Shown: positions 9,256 to 20,421, counted from the stretch's first letter. The stretch: DNA of 64,000 nucleotides from Coenobita brevimanus (GCA_032717465.1 JAVRFU010000137.1:27721-91720), one strand, 5' to 3'. Notes: a model not told the origin generated them from the letters alone. Program-made: numbers and translations.

Positions 9256-10254
9256 CTATTTCTTTCCTCTATATATGGCTGTTGTAATTCTACCAGTTGT
9301 GTTCTTTCTTCCATATATCCTGTGCAGTCTAATAAAAAATGTATCAAGTCTTGTTTCTGCATTACACATTGGACAATTTGTCTCAGTTCCCTTGAATCTA
9401 TTTCTGTTTGCTAAATTTAGTGTATTAGATCTGCATTTAAACAGGATTATGGAGGCTGGTGAATTATCATATATTTCATCTACTCCACCTATTTCTTTCT
9501 TCCATTTTTTATATACTTCTAAGCTTGATTTATTTTCCATGTCTTTTCCCCACCTTTTTGTGTCCTCATCATATATTTTCCTGGTTAGTTCATCTTTTGT
9601 TATATTTTTTAACCCTTCTGTATTTAAGTCAAGATCTTTTAGTGCCTTCTCACATTCCCTCATCCACTTACTCTTGCGTTCCCTCAGCTCTTCTACAATT
9701 TCCTGAACCCACTCTGTTCCTCACCCCATATTTTGAACTGTTCTGCCCATGATATTAGTTTTTCATTTATTATCATCCCAAACACCTTAGCTAATACATT
9801 CATGACACTAATGGGCCTATAGTTTCCAATTTCCTCCTTAGCTTTTTCCTCCACCCTTATGTATAAGTGTCACCCTACTTCTTTTCCAGTCCTGTGGTAC
9901 CTCTCCTTCCTCCAGGATACTATTAAACAGATTTGTCAATGCCTTTGTCAATTTTTCCCCACCATATTTAATAAGTTCCCCTATTATTCCATCTGTTCCT
10001 CCTGTCTTTCCATTCTTGATTGCTTTAACAGCCTTTTCTACATCTTTTCTTTCTATCCTTACATTCCCCATTTCTTTGCTATCGCTATATATCCAGATAT
10101 TCTCTGTGGATTCTTCCTCATTGTCTTTTAGCATTACTTTCTTCCAGTATCCTTCTACAATGGATCTAATTTCTTCCTCATGTTCTGTTTCTTTACCCTT
10201 TATTTTTAACTTAATACACTGTTCTACATCCCTTTCTCCAAGGTTTCTCTTCAA
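9256..10254 (-). pseudogene. L-B2 linker, RT N-terminus and C-terminal Cys/His region, internal deletion
   Basis: The linker (IRSIVEGYWKKV) leads to TGGTDGIIGELIKYGG and VPQDWKRSRVTLIHKG, the first RT blocks. A frameshift near 9850 moves to EIGNYRPISVMNVLAK, and the RT stops soon after EEQSGFRK (about 9705). The next codons are already the C-terminal region (EVYKKWKKEIGG, YDNSPASIILFKCRSN, CPMCNAETRLDTFF). The catalytic ADD block and thumb are missing, so this copy cannot make reverse transcriptase. Confidence 0.7.
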
Positions 10255-10284
10255 CCTTTTCCACCCTTCTCTTTCTCTTTCCCT

Positions 10285-11364
10285 TCAGGGCATATCATTT
10301 AGTTTTTGAGCTTGTTCTTCTTCCCACTTTCCTATTTTTCTACTGATTATTATCTTTGCTGTCTGTTTTGCCTCTGTGTATCTTTTCCATGCTCTTTCCC
10401 AGTCCTGTCTATATTGTTTTCCATGTTTTTTTATCATTTTCCCCCATTTTCTCTGTACCCTGTTTTCCCTCTTCCTGTCTTCAATTGCTAGTTCTACTTC
10501 CCTGTCCCACCAGCCTTTTAATCTTGTCGTTGCTATCTTCAATTTTTTTGTTCCTATTGTCCCTCTTGCCTCCTGAATTATGGTCTTTTTAATGTCTTTT
10601 TCCCTATCATTAATAGACCTTCCTCTCTTCTCTTCCTCACGTATCTGGTCATCTAGATTCTGACTGTATTTCTGCCAATTCGCATTAGCTATATCCCATT
10701 TCTTTCTCCATTGTGTCTTTTTTATTTCTTTTCGCCTATTTGTCTTTCCATATGTAATTCCAATCATTATATGGTCAGAAATGTCAACATTCTCATTTTT
10801 CCATATCTTGCACCCATATGTCTCAACCTCATGACTTATTATTATATAATCAATTGCTGATTTTATACCTCTGTCACTCCATGTTACTGGGTCTTCCAGC
10901 TCCCAGTTCTTTATCTTAAGCTGGGTCTTTTCTGTGAAGTCCAATGCCATCTGTCCGTTCTTGTTCACCCTCTCATTATTTAAACCAATATGGGCATTCA
11001 GGTCCCCCATTATTATCCACTTATTGTTTGCCACTTGTTTCTTTATCTCCAGCAGTACTTCATACAACTTTTTATTTTCTTCATAGTTTTCTTTTCCTTC
11101 CACTCCCATGTAAACTATCGTCACCCACCATTCTTCTTTCAGGTCAGTAATCTTTACAGTTAAAATGTCACCTCTGTTATATCCATTCTTCATATCCTTT
11201 ACTGTTTGTAGCTCTGTTATTTGTCTTCCCTCTTTCTCCTTCATAATTATTCCTACACCTCCACCTTTTTTGTCTCTTATTTGCCTTCCTGTCCCTAATC
11301 CTACCCATCCGCCCTCGTGCCATTCTATGTTGTTGTGCCATCCTGTCTCTCCTAATCCTATACA
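10285..11364 (-). pseudogene. L-B2 endonuclease
   Basis: APE-type endonuclease with GLGETGWHNN and KKGGGVGIIMKEKE near the N-terminus (before 11244), then VTIVYMGVEG, WIIMGDLNAHIGLNN (the GDxNxHxG catalytic block, intact), VTWSDRGIKSAIDYIIIS and DISDHIMIGI (the SDH block). The first roughly 40 residues are missing where the copy abuts L-B3 at 11364. Downstream it runs into a Trp/Arg/Lys-rich linker (WWDREVELAIEDRKREN) before a frame break at about 10280. Confidence 0.75.
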
Positions 11365-11365
11365 A

Positions 11366-13723
11366 AATCAGGATGAAAGAGACAGAATATATGAGCTCTA
11401 TAGGGAACAAAAACAGAAGGTGCAAATCCTCATCAGAAAGGAGATGTTTAAACATGAACAAAAGCTCACAAAAGAAATAAAAGAAAGCAATGAAAAGGGT
11501 AAAAAATTGTGGGAGGCTGTTAATAAACTAAGAGGTATAGACAAAAAATTAGACAAGTTAGCAATATACAGCAAAGAAGGTAACAAACTAAATGATATAC
11601 AGGCTAGTGAGGAAATAATAAAATTTTGGGACAAAATCTATAAAAAGCATGAAATAAATGAAGCATGGAATAGTGACACAAGGCAAGAATACATTAACAA
11701 GCTGGAATTAGAAAGTAATCTGAATGTAATGAATATAGATATACCAATAGGACACAATATAGAGAGAGCATATGAATTCCCTCCTAGTATAAGAGAACAT
11801 ATGGACATGTGCTGCAAAGTACAAAGCAAAATAAAACCCATGGAATATCCAAATATTACGCAAGACCAAGTAAAACATTGCATACGAAAGCTAAAAAACA
11901 GAAAAGCCCCAGGACCAGATCAAAAGAAGCCTGAACTCTACAAAGTCCTGATAAAAAGTGAGCAGTGTATAGAAAGCCTTACAAACTGCTTTCAGCACAT
12001 TATAGATGATGGGACAGAAGTTAAGGAATGGGTATGGTCAAATACAAAAACGATAGAGAAAACAACTAAACCTACATCAGACCAGCTCAGACCAATAGCG
12101 TTGACCAATATTTCGTACAAAATATGTATGTCACTGATAGGAAACTTTGTGGATAGCCATATCACCATAAATAACGAGGGTAAAGAAACACAAGCAGGCT
12201 TCACAAAGGGAGCTAAAATAGAAGACAACTTATTAACCTTACAATACTGCATAGAGGATAGCTACCAGAAGGGAAAACCTCTTATAATAATATCCATTGA
12301 TTACTCAAAGGCATTTGACTCAATTAAAAGAGAGAAAATAGTACAGGCACTAATGCGATACAAGGTACACCCAAAGATAATAGATACCATTGTTAACATA
12401 TATAAAGAAGACAAAACAAAAATAAAAGTAGGTGATTCTGAAATAGAAATGGACATAACTAGCGGGATTAGACAAGGCTGCACAGGTTCAACAATATTAT
12501 TCAAATTAATAACCAACCTGATAATAGAAAAATTGGAAGGACAAAATATTGGATTTATCAATGAGAAACTGAAAATAGGAGTACTATTCTTTGCTGATGA
12601 TGGACTCCTAATGGCACACTCGATAGAAGATGCAAAAGACAGCCTAAAAACAGTAATAGAATATAGTCAAGAATGTGGTCTAAACATAAATAGAACAAAA
12701 AGTAATATCATCATCCATAATATGAAAAACCAGCCAGATGAAATAGAAGGGATAAAAGTAACTGATAATATAAAGTACCTTGGATTACAGATAGATAACA
12801 AAAGAAACTACTTCAAAACACAGAAGGAAATGATGGCACAGAAAGCTCAAAAGATGGCAAATATTACATACTCGGTAATAGCAAGGAGTTGTAATAAAGT
12901 CATGATAGGTAAAACCTACTGGAAAAATGTAGCCGTACCTACAATACTTCATGGGTCAAATATCATAAATTACACGGAAGCAGAAATTGAAAAGCTACAG
13001 AGGATAGAGAACGGAGTATACAGACAAATATTAGGAGCACCCAAGTATGCAGCAAACTGCACACTAAGGGGAGAGATTGGAGCATCATTAGTTAAACGAA
13101 GAATAATCACAGGTAGATTAGAGTACACCAGGGGTATTCTTCAGGGCAAAAATGAATTACTAAAAACTATACTAGAAATGATGAATATACAGAATATGAA
13201 CTGGATGAAGGAAACCAATAAGTACAAGGAATTAATAGGAATAGCTGACAGAGAATTAATGATTATGACAAAAAGCAGACTAAAGGAGAAAACAATGAAT
13301 TGGGACACACAGAAATGGAAGGAGGAAGTATCTAGGAAAACAAGCCTGAAGATATATAAAGAATGGAAAGAGAACATCAGAGAAGAACAAGTATATGATA
13401 ACAGACCAGCATCAACAATCTTCTATAGAGCAAGAACAAACTGCCTGCCATTATTCGATAGAAAGAGACATGAAAATGGAAATACAGAGTGCAGATTATG
13501 CAGTGCAGAAAAAGAAAATCTGGAACATTTTATGCTCGAGTGCACAGTGTACAATGAACAGAGATTGAATGCTGTGGAGTTACAAAAACCCTACATTGAA
13601 AATAAAGAAGAAATAATTGGAAATTTTTTATTTAGTAACATAAACATTGAACAGAAAAAAAGTATCCTATATAACCTCTGGGAAATAAGAAAAAAGAAAT
13701 TAATGGAGCAAAACACAACGTAG
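11366..13723 (+). CDS. L-B3 reverse transcriptase, uninterrupted
   Basis: 786 codons without a break. Upstream in-frame codons (11165-11365) are only antisense of L-B2 and are not part of the protein. Order: charged linker with IYELYREQKQKVQILIRKEM, RT block RKAPGPDQKKPELY, RPIALTNISYKICM, block SIDYSKAFDSI, motif B SGIRQGCTGSTILFKLIT, catalytic LFFADDGLL, KYLGLQIDN, and the C-terminal element CRLCSAEKENLEHFMLEC, ending MEQNTT. It is the sister of the L-B1 frame and the best preserved RT of this family here. Without endonuclease or ORF1 it is not autonomous. Confidence 0.88.
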   Translation, partial: NQDERDRIYELYREQKQKVQILIRKEMFKHEQKLTKEIKESNEKGKKLWEAVNKLRGIDKKLDKLAIYSKEGNKLNDIQASEEIIKFWDKIYKKHEINEAWNSDTRQEYINKLELESNLNVMNIDIPIGHNIERAYEFPPSIREHMDMCCKVQSKIKPMEYPNITQDQVKHCIRKLKNRKAPGPDQKKPELYKVLIKSEQCIESLTNCFQHIIDDGTEVKEWVWSNTKTIEKTTKPTSDQLRPIALTNISYKICMSLIGNFVDSHITINNEGKETQAGFTKGAKIEDNLLTLQYCIEDSYQKGKPLIIISIDYSKAFDSIKREKIVQALMRYKVHPKIIDTIVNIYKEDKTKIKVGDSEIEMDITSGIRQGCTGSTILFKLITNLIIEKLEGQNIGFINEKLKIGVLFFADDGLLMAHSIEDAKDSLKTVIEYSQECGLNINRTKSNIIIHNMKNQPDEIEGIKVTDNIKYLGLQIDNKRNYFKTQKEMMAQKAQKMANITYSVIARSCNKVMIGKTYWKNVAVPTILHGSNIINYTEAEIEKLQRIENGVYRQILGAPKYAANCTLRGEIGASLVKRRIITGRLEYTRGILQGKNELLKTILEMMNIQNMNWMKETNKYKELIGIADRELMIMTKSRLKEKTMNWDTQKWKEEVSRKTSLKIYKEWKENIREEQVYDNRPASTIFYRARTNCLPLFDRKRHENGNTECRLCSAEKENLEHFMLECTVYNEQRLNAVELQKPYIENKEEIIGNFLFSNINIEQKKSILYNLWEIRKKKLMEQNTT

Positions 13724-13805
13724 TGAATGATTGAAAAGGAATAGAGTTCAGGAGGTGCCGTTGAAAAGGCATTACCTACGACAATCATCTGATCTGATCT
13801 GATCT
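11366..13805 (+). mobile_element. L-B3: CR1-like LINE, 5'-truncated, with 3' tail
   Basis: Starts abruptly against the 5' end of L-B2 (opposite strands, 5' ends facing). It carries an intact RT frame, a 3' UTR with GGAGGTGCCGTTGAAAAGGCATTACC and a (CTGAT)n tail at 13787-13805. No endonuclease is present. Confidence 0.85.
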
Positions 13806-14503
13806 ATCTCCCTCAGCACTTCTATAAGTCCATTACCTCCCCTTCCACTACAACATAGTCATCTGGCTCTATTTCCTTAAGATGCTCATTCACAATCTCT
13901 TTAATATCATTTATGCCTGCTCCTCTCTCTGTTCTGTCCATAATTCTATAATAACCATCTTTAACTCCTTTCAGGATGCTGTCTCCAAACAACCACAACT
14001 TTCTCTTTAGCTTACCGGTTGTTGGGTATCCTCTTCTTTCTCCTCTGGCTCTTCTCTTTGATAGATATCTTCCTCTTTTCTTGCATAGGAATGGTCATGC
14101 TCTGCTTCCCTCTAGCAATTACAATTTCTGGGGTCCCCATCCTCTTCAGTTTTCTCTGTATCCTTCACTTTATCACCCCTTTCCTTTTTCCACTGGTCTT
14201 TCGCTATTCCTTATCACTCATGACACAGTAATAAAATGTATTTACAATGGAGGATTTTCAAGTTTACTCCCTTGAGCCCCACGCACGCCACGTGGTAAGT
14301 CATCACAACTCTCGCAAGCAACCACCTTAGTTCTGCATGTCAATTTCCCTCTTACACTCGCTACAGGCGTTGCTGAAGATTCTATCACTTCTGGGAACAG
14401 CAGTAACAGTCTTTTGGTGCTCAATATCCTGTACATAACACTCCTCACTCCTACTGTCTACCTCGGATGCTGGCCTCCAAAGGTCGCCGCTCCGCTGGGT
14501 AGG
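13806..14503 (-). pseudogene. L-B ORF1 remnant: PHD finger plus SGNH/GDSL esterase-like domain
   Basis: Read on the minus strand, the N-terminal part carries a Cys pair (CSECKREI), then CESCDD, and in the next frame YHVACVGLKG with a further CKYILLLCHE, giving a C4HC3-like PHD finger (about 14370-14220). An acidic/basic spacer follows. Then comes KLWLFGDSILKGVKDGYY with GAGINDIKEIVNEHLKEIEP and DDYVVVEG; after a one-base slip in a G4 run (about 13837) the next frame reads GGNGLIEVLREI. GDS and GGN are the block I and block III signatures of SGNH hydrolases. Esterase and PHD domains are known in ORF1 of CR1-clade LINEs, so this supports a CR1 assignment. The 3' part is missing; the copy stops at the tail of L-B3. 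Confidence 0.65.
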
Positions 14504-14914
14504 TCAGATCAGATCAGATGATTGTCGTAGGTAATGCCTTTTCAACGGCACCTCCTGAACTCTATTCCTTTTCAGTCATTCACTACGTTGTGTTCTGCTC
14601 CATTAATTTCTTTTTTCTTATTTCCCAGAGGTTATATAGGATACTTTTTTTCTGTTCAATGTTTATGTTACTAAATAAAAAATTTCCAATTATTTCTTCT
14701 TTATTTTCAATGTAGGGTTTTTGTAACTCCACAGCATTCAATCTCTGTTCATTGTACACTGTGCACTCGAGCATAAAATGTTCCAGGTTTTCTTCTTCTG
14801 CACAGCATAATCTGCACTCTGTATTTCCATTTTCATGTCTCTTTCTATCGAATAATGGCAGGCAGTTTGTTCTTGCTCTATAGAAGATTGTTGATGCTGG
14901 TCTGTTATCATATA
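14504..14914 (-). mobile_element. L-B3-like 3' end, minus strand, 5'-truncated
   Basis: A near-identical inverted copy of 13391-13800: the codons from about YDNRPASTIFYRARTN to MEQNTT, the same 3' UTR and a (CTGAT)n tail at 14519-14504. The reading frame is open over its whole length. It forms an inverted pair with the end of L-B3 around a central ORF1 remnant. Confidence 0.9.
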
Positions 14915-15120
14915 CTTGTTGTGTTTACGTCGCCTACAGCAACAGGATAATGTTTACATTTTATCCATTTTATCTACATTCGTAAAGAATCATAATATAT
15001 GATCAAATAGATGTTGTTTATATATATATGAAAAGTAGGTTTTCATTTTTAAACTACTTACTGATACTCTAAGGCTTTCTAATGGTAATTTATTAAATAT
15101 ATTAAGCAGAGTGGAATCTT
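14915..15120. other. short spacer, nothing recognised
   Basis: AT-rich DNA between two truncated LINEs; possibly the original target locus. Confidence 0.5.
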
Positions 15121-16233
15121 AAGCAGCTGCTGTTTGCAGATGATATTGCACTGGTGGCTGATTCAGAGGAGAGATTAAGACAGTAGGTAGAGGAGTTTGG
15201 AAGGGTGTGTGAAAGGAGGAAATTGAAAGTAAATGAGAATAAGAGTAAAGTGATGAAGTGTACGAGGTTGGTAGATGGTAGGGGGATGAATATAGTTTTG
15301 AATGGTGAGTTGCTTGAGGAGGTGGAGTGTTTTAAATATTTAGGGTCTCATGTTGCTATGGATCGAAGAATAGATGCAGAAGTGAAGTTTAGAATAAATG
15401 AAGTAGGAAAGGTGCTGGGAGGAATGAAAAAAGTGTTTAGATGTCGTTCGCTTAGAATGGATGTAAAGAGAAGGCTGTATGAGGGTGTTGGGGTACCGAT
15501 TGCGTTATATGGGGCTGAAACATGGAATATGGGTGTAGCAGAGAGGAAAAGTTTGAATGTAATGGAGATGAGGTGTCTGAGGAGTATGTGTGGAGTGACG
15601 CGTATGGATCGGGTGCGAAATGATGAAGTGCGAAGGAGAACTGGAGTTGTTCTGGAGATGGCTGGTAGAGTTGATTAGAGGGTGTTGCGATGGTTTGGGC
15701 ATATGGAGAGAATGGATAATGAGCGATTGGTGAAAAAGATAACTAGATCTGATGTGAGAGGTGTAAGGCTGAGAGGGAGACCACGAATAGGATGGATGGA
15801 CAGTGTGATCAGAGCGCTGGATGCGAGAGGGATGTTTGTTGAGCAAGGAAGAGTGGCTGTGCGTGACAGAAATAAATGGAGAGAAATTGTGAATGAATAT
15901 ATGATGACGCAGCCCTGAGGGGATATTTTCCCGCATTTGGTCTGATCAGCTAGTCAGGTCAGGTGCGAGTAAAGGGATGGGTCTATTATAATGTGGCAGG
16001 GGTAAACCAGTTCTGCCGTCGGGCCCTGCTGCGGATGTCACTGATTGCACTGCGCAGTTGACCCATGTGTGGTGTGGTGCGGTGAGGATCTGTCCCTTCT
16101 CCCCTTTGGGGCTAAGATGCGAATGACTGTGTTTGAATGGATGAGTAAATGGGGAGTGTGTCGTCCTGTCTCGGCTACCTCCCTTTCCTTGGGGGAAGCA
16201 GCCTAGGTATATAGATAGATAGATAGATTCTTT
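15121..16233 (+). mobile_element. L-A-related (RTE-like) LINE, 5'-truncated, with GATA tail
   Basis: Starts inside RT motif C and continues through the thumb to a 3' UTR (15919-16209) and a TAGA repeat (16210-16229). The last 95 bp recur at 27163-27253. No clear target duplication could be fixed. Confidence 0.8.
15124..15918 (+). pseudogene. L-A-related RT C-terminal half
   Basis: Opens with LLFADDIALVADSEE (motif C, catalytic aspartates present) and continues LKVNENKSKVM, CFKYLGSHVAMD, LYGAETWNM, CLRSMCGVTRMDRVRNDEV, LRWFGHMERMDNERLVKK and RGRPRIGWMDSV. In-frame stops at 15184 and 15676 break it. The thumb order YLGS ... YGAE-x-W ... MCG(V)-x-R-x-DR-x-RN-x-EV ... LRWFGH-x-ERM is the RTE-like signature also seen at 35.0-35.5 kb. 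Confidence 0.8.
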
Positions 16234-16545
16234 GTGCTGGTAACACTTCATGGTAGGAGCGAAATTACTACTACGAGTCCTCCTAGGAGGAACTTTTAGA
16301 AGCAACTCTCATCTACAACCACATTTAGTAATAATTTTAGAAGTACTCCTAGAAGTTTTTATTAATACCGGCCCTGATCTACACAAGCTCTTCCCTTCCT
16401 AAAGCCTCCCTGTTCTTCTCCAACTAATTCCTCTGTTCTTTCTCTAACTCACACATCTTATATCTGCATACACATGCAGTAATACACGCATGGGCACACA
16501 TGTTGTAGTCATATGATGGGTAATCTTATAATAACGGTGATAAGC

Positions 16546-16548
<3 letters not shown>

Positions 16549-16577
<29 letters not shown>
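16549..16577. repeat. (GAT)n microsatellite
   Basis: Nine to ten GAT units; a similar GAT-type array forms the 3' tail of the LINE fragment at 53.4-54.1 kb. Confidence 0.9.
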
Positions 16578-16578
<1 letters not shown>

Positions 16579-16707
16579 GCCAAGATGATGTGTGGGATAC
16601 TGAGAGGATCTTATGGGTAGCGTAAACGCACCTAAATACTTACTAAGATTATTTCATTCAGCTGAGATATATTCTGGCAGTCAGATGTTAATATGCATGT
16701 CATAATA

Positions 16708-16817
<110 letters not shown>

Positions 16818-17342
16818 TCTTGAGACTCGGTGGCAGATATAATTAAAAAGGCGCATCTTACGTAGAGGTTAATGGATGATGATGCTATAAGCGATCATTT
16901 TCGACAGGTTTTACTCTAGATAATTAAAATCGTCTGACAGTAATATGAACAGAGGCAAAGAGACGTTCTCAGAGTGAAGTGGTTAATGTAAAGATAATGA
17001 TAATGTTTAAGTATATAACACATAAGTGAAAAGAGTATAGTTAAAATGAAATATACAGTAAAGCAAATGTTACCGAGCATGATTGAAATGAGTCTTCTGT
17101 CTCTAACTGGAACTCTGTGAACCCTTGAAGCTCCAAATCCCATCAGTCACCCTCTAACCGAGAAAGGGGAGGACGCAGGTGCTGTGTGTATATTAACTCA
17201 GTGATAGGATTATAGTGTGTAAACAGCTTCCCCGTCTTCTTGAGGTACAGAAAGGTAAGCGAGGATACTGTTCATTCGTTCTTTGATAGCTACGAGTTCT
17301 CTCTGCTGCGCCAAATCGTCTGTATTAATCTGAAAAAGTAAA

Positions 17343-17440
17343 GATACGCTGTGGTGTTGATGTGGATGCGCTGGAGGGTGTTGGGAGAGGAACCTTGAGA
17401 TGCTTTGACCATGTGGAATGAAGACTGAGAGATTACCTAT
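17343..17440 (+). mobile_element. L-A scrap (thumb region)
   Basis: Encodes CGVDVDALEG, RGTLRCFDHVE and RLRDYL, clearly related to CGVDVDVVEK...NTLRWFGHVERME of the copy at 35.4 kb. No ends or tail. Confidence 0.65.
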
Positions 17441-17558
17441 AGTTCTTCCACCTTAACTTGGCCCAGGTTTTCGTCCCTTTGTAGCTTATTTCATGTAGCT
17501 CAGTGGCAGGAAAATATAATACAGTACTACGGTTCTACGTACGTTCCTACCATGATGC

Positions 17559-18284
17559 CCCCCCCGTTTCCTTGCTCGTTGTTGTCGTGGGGGGGCTTCG
17601 GAGACATCGATGGGGACTTGATGTGTAGGGGAGCCATAGCAGGGTACCTTATTGTACTCCAAAAATATAGGAGTCTGGTTGCTGGGTGGATGTCATATTT
17701 GTGCCTTCACTTTGCTCAACCCTCTCCCCTCTCCTTGGGTCCCTGTCGGTGCCTCAACTAATTTTGCAAGGCCCTTTTCTTCTACTATTGCTTCTTCTTT
17801 CCTTTTCTCCTATCCTCTCTATTCTATTTTTGGCATTAAAAAGTGTGGAAATTTTCACGTTCATCAAAATTCTCATCTGTGATCTCGAGTAAGTTGCAAC
17901 AGGAAGGACATGGGTGTGCCCGTGGGCTATTGGCCTGGCCAATTGTGGAGGTCACGGTGGTTCGGCACTACCCCAGTATGTGGACCTTTGCAGGGACAGA
18001 TCTCTGCAGAGGCGGAACTGCTGCCAAGCAGCAGCTTTCGGTTCCGGGGGTGCTGTTGTTTGGCTGTGGGACTCTCGGCCAATAGCCGGTGGCCCAGCAT
18101 TGTGCTGGAAGACTTGGTCCTCCCGCACAGTGTTGCTATCCCTTGTAGGGTAGGGTAGGGAGTGCATACTAGGAGCCTGACCTCTACTTGGGTCGTTGGC
18201 TGGACCTGTGGACTCCGCGTTCCGCCCAAATAGTCCTTTCTTTTTCAACAGTCACGATGAGTTTTCCTGTTTCCTTAGAAAATT
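17559..18284 (+). other. L-I1 5' UTR
   Basis: GC-rich leader beginning with a C run (CCCCCCCG). It probably carries an internal promoter, as is usual for full-length LINEs, but none can be pinpointed. Confidence 0.6.
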
Positions 18285-20421
18285 ATGGATATTGTTATAG
18301 GTTCCCCCTCCCCCGGTTCTGCCGATTGTTTGACCCCAACGACGACCCCGGCCTCTCTTCCTGGACTGGATACTGTTACCTTTTCTCACCCCATTATGGT
18401 GACGACTCAGAGCTCCCTTTTGACTGTGGCCTCGACTTCTTCCCCTTCTCCTACATGTTCAAGCATACTAAACACCTCGTCCTCTTCGCCTACTGTGTCT
18501 TCCACTCCTCCAGCTCCTGCTTCTTGTACGTTAGTCAGCCCTTCTACTATCGTCACACTTCACCCTTACCTTCCTTCTTTATCTCCTGCTTCTAATCCTT
18601 CAGTATCCTCTGTTTCCCTCTCCCGACCTCGTCCTTCTTCCTATGTTGCTGCTCCTTCCCTCACCTCCTCAATTTTCGGTGCACAGACGTGGTCAAAATT
18701 TTTTAACATACAGGACACAACCGACGACCTCTCACTCCACCTCAGCCTCCTTCGACAAGTAGGCAGGGATGTCACCTTCTCGGCCCGTCCGAATGGTTCC
18801 CGCCTCCTTGTTGTTAACAGTGCTGCCCAAGCCGAGAAGGTTACATCCCTAGTCAGTAATACAGGACAACCCATCTCCGTGTCCCCAGACACCCAACTCA
18901 ATTCTACCACTGGTACTGTACGTCTACCATCCTCGATGTCCTTCGGCCAGAGGGCTTTCCCAGACTGCGCCAATGATATTAAACTAATTCTGTCAGAACA
19001 ACATCACCCAATACATTTAGTTCAATGTTATACAGTTCCTCCTCGTGGACGACGCCAAGAACCTGCAAATATTGTTAAAATTATTTTTGCCTCTCGCGAT
19101 CTGCCCCCCACAGTCATCATTGGAGGCACTATTCTCCAAGTGCGAGAATACATTCCATCTCCTCGCCAGTGCACATCTTGTTGGCGCTTTGGCCATCCAG
19201 CCAAGTACTGCAGATCATCCGCAGTCTGCGCCAACTGTGCACTGGCCAGTCATGCCACCTCAGACTGCACTTCCACCATCCGATATTGCCCTAACTGTCA
19301 AGGTGGCCATTCTGCCACCTACCGACAATGCCCAGTTTACCTCTTCGAGGCAGAAGTGTCCTCCGCCCGGTGGAAAACTGGCCTCTCCCTTCATGAGGCT
19401 CGTCGTAAAGTTCGCGGTCTCGGTCATCACCCGAACGTCACTTATGCACGTGTAGCCCGTCCTCCTCCCATAGTAACTTTGAATAACAACTATTTCTTCA
19501 TCCCCTTCTGTACCTGTCTGTGTATCAGCTGTCCCCTCTTCATCGCCTCTCTCCTCCTGTCTTCCCCCCACTCACTCTATCCCTACTCCTGTACCTGTTG
19601 TCTCCTCTTCCCTTTCCCCTAGTACTTCCACCCCTCCCTCTTCTCTACCTAACCCTACCTCTACCTCAACCCCCCCGTTACAGTCTCCTCTTGTTCCTGT
19701 CTCTAATTCTTTCTCTGTTTTAGATTCCTCTACCCCTACCTCCTCATCATCCTCTTCCTTACCTATTCCCTCTCCTCGTCCTTCCCCCCATTCCCAACCT
19801 CGTCCCTCCTCTCACCCCAGTTCTGTCTCTTCTACCAGCCGTTTGGCGCCTCTGGCCCAACGTACCATCCGACCCCCAGCCTCCTCTAATAGTAAACGCA
19901 GACTACCCACTGTGTCAGACTCTAAGTCCTCTCCCGCCCATCATCCTACTTCTCCAGCTCGTAAAGTTCGAGCGACGAATGCTCGTCCCTCTCAATCGAT
20001 ACACTCTGCCACGACAAAGTCCACATCTCAGCAGTCTTCTCAGTCACATCCCCGGACTACTCCACAGCCGGCTAATTGTAACAAAAAACCCTCCGGTGAT
20101 GACGACAGTGAAACAATTCCTAAGATAATGGACTACATTTTAACTTCTTCGCCAGATCCAGTAAACAATGCTGCACCCTCTCTTTCCACCCACTCCGTTG
20201 AAGTTCACTCTGTGCCACTTGATCTCCCTCCTACTCCTCTCCCTCCTTCATCCCCCCCTCCACCTTCCATCTCCTCCTCCTCTTTACCACCCTCCTCTTC
20301 CATCTCTTCCAGTACTCTATCCCCTCTATCTCTCCCCATGCCTCCAGGCTATGGTGACCATCCTGCTCGTCCACCAGTTCAATCATCTACCCCTATTCCT
20401 ACCATCGTAACGACTCGATAA
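18285..20421 (+). pseudogene. L-I1 ORF1 (gag-like, three CCHC knuckles), one or more frame breaks
   Basis: The first part (18285 to about 19480) has a Ser/Pro/Thr-rich N-terminus, a central globular region (DDLSLHLSLLRQVGRDVTFS, RLPSSMSFGQRAFPDC), then three zinc knuckles: CTSCWRFGHPAKYC, CANCALASHATSDC and CPNCQGGHSATYRQC. These bind element RNA in the cytoplasmic RNP. Between about 19480 and 19843 the frame changes; the second part (19843-20421) is a low-complexity Ser/Pro tail ending before ORF2. ORF1 ends about 140 bp upstream of ORF2. The damage lies in repetitive CT-rich sequence, where sequencing slips are likely. Confidence 0.75.

Larger units (their letters stand above)
9001..11364 (-). 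mobile_element. L-B2: CR1-like LINE on the minus strand with most of the RT deleted
   Basis: Read on the minus strand: endonuclease (11364-10285), linker and RT start (10254-9720), then a jump to the C-terminal region (9700-9256), a 3' UTR with GAGGTGCCGTTGTAAAGGCA, and an ATCAC-repeat tail at 9020-9001. The 3' UTR matches the other L-B copies, but the RT start (EIGNYRPISVMNVLAK) is of the ordinary CR1/L2 type, unlike L-B1 and L-B3, so it is a separate subfamily. Confidence 0.8.

Noticed and set aside
11165..11365. N-terminal 67 codons of the open frame that leads into the L-B3 reverse transcriptase
   Set aside because: They are the antisense strand of the L-B2 endonuclease; continuity across the junction is accidental.
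14242..14448. Independent small gene on the minus strand
   Set aside because: Part of the L-B ORF1 remnant; its cysteines belong to the PHD-like finger split by a frameshift.
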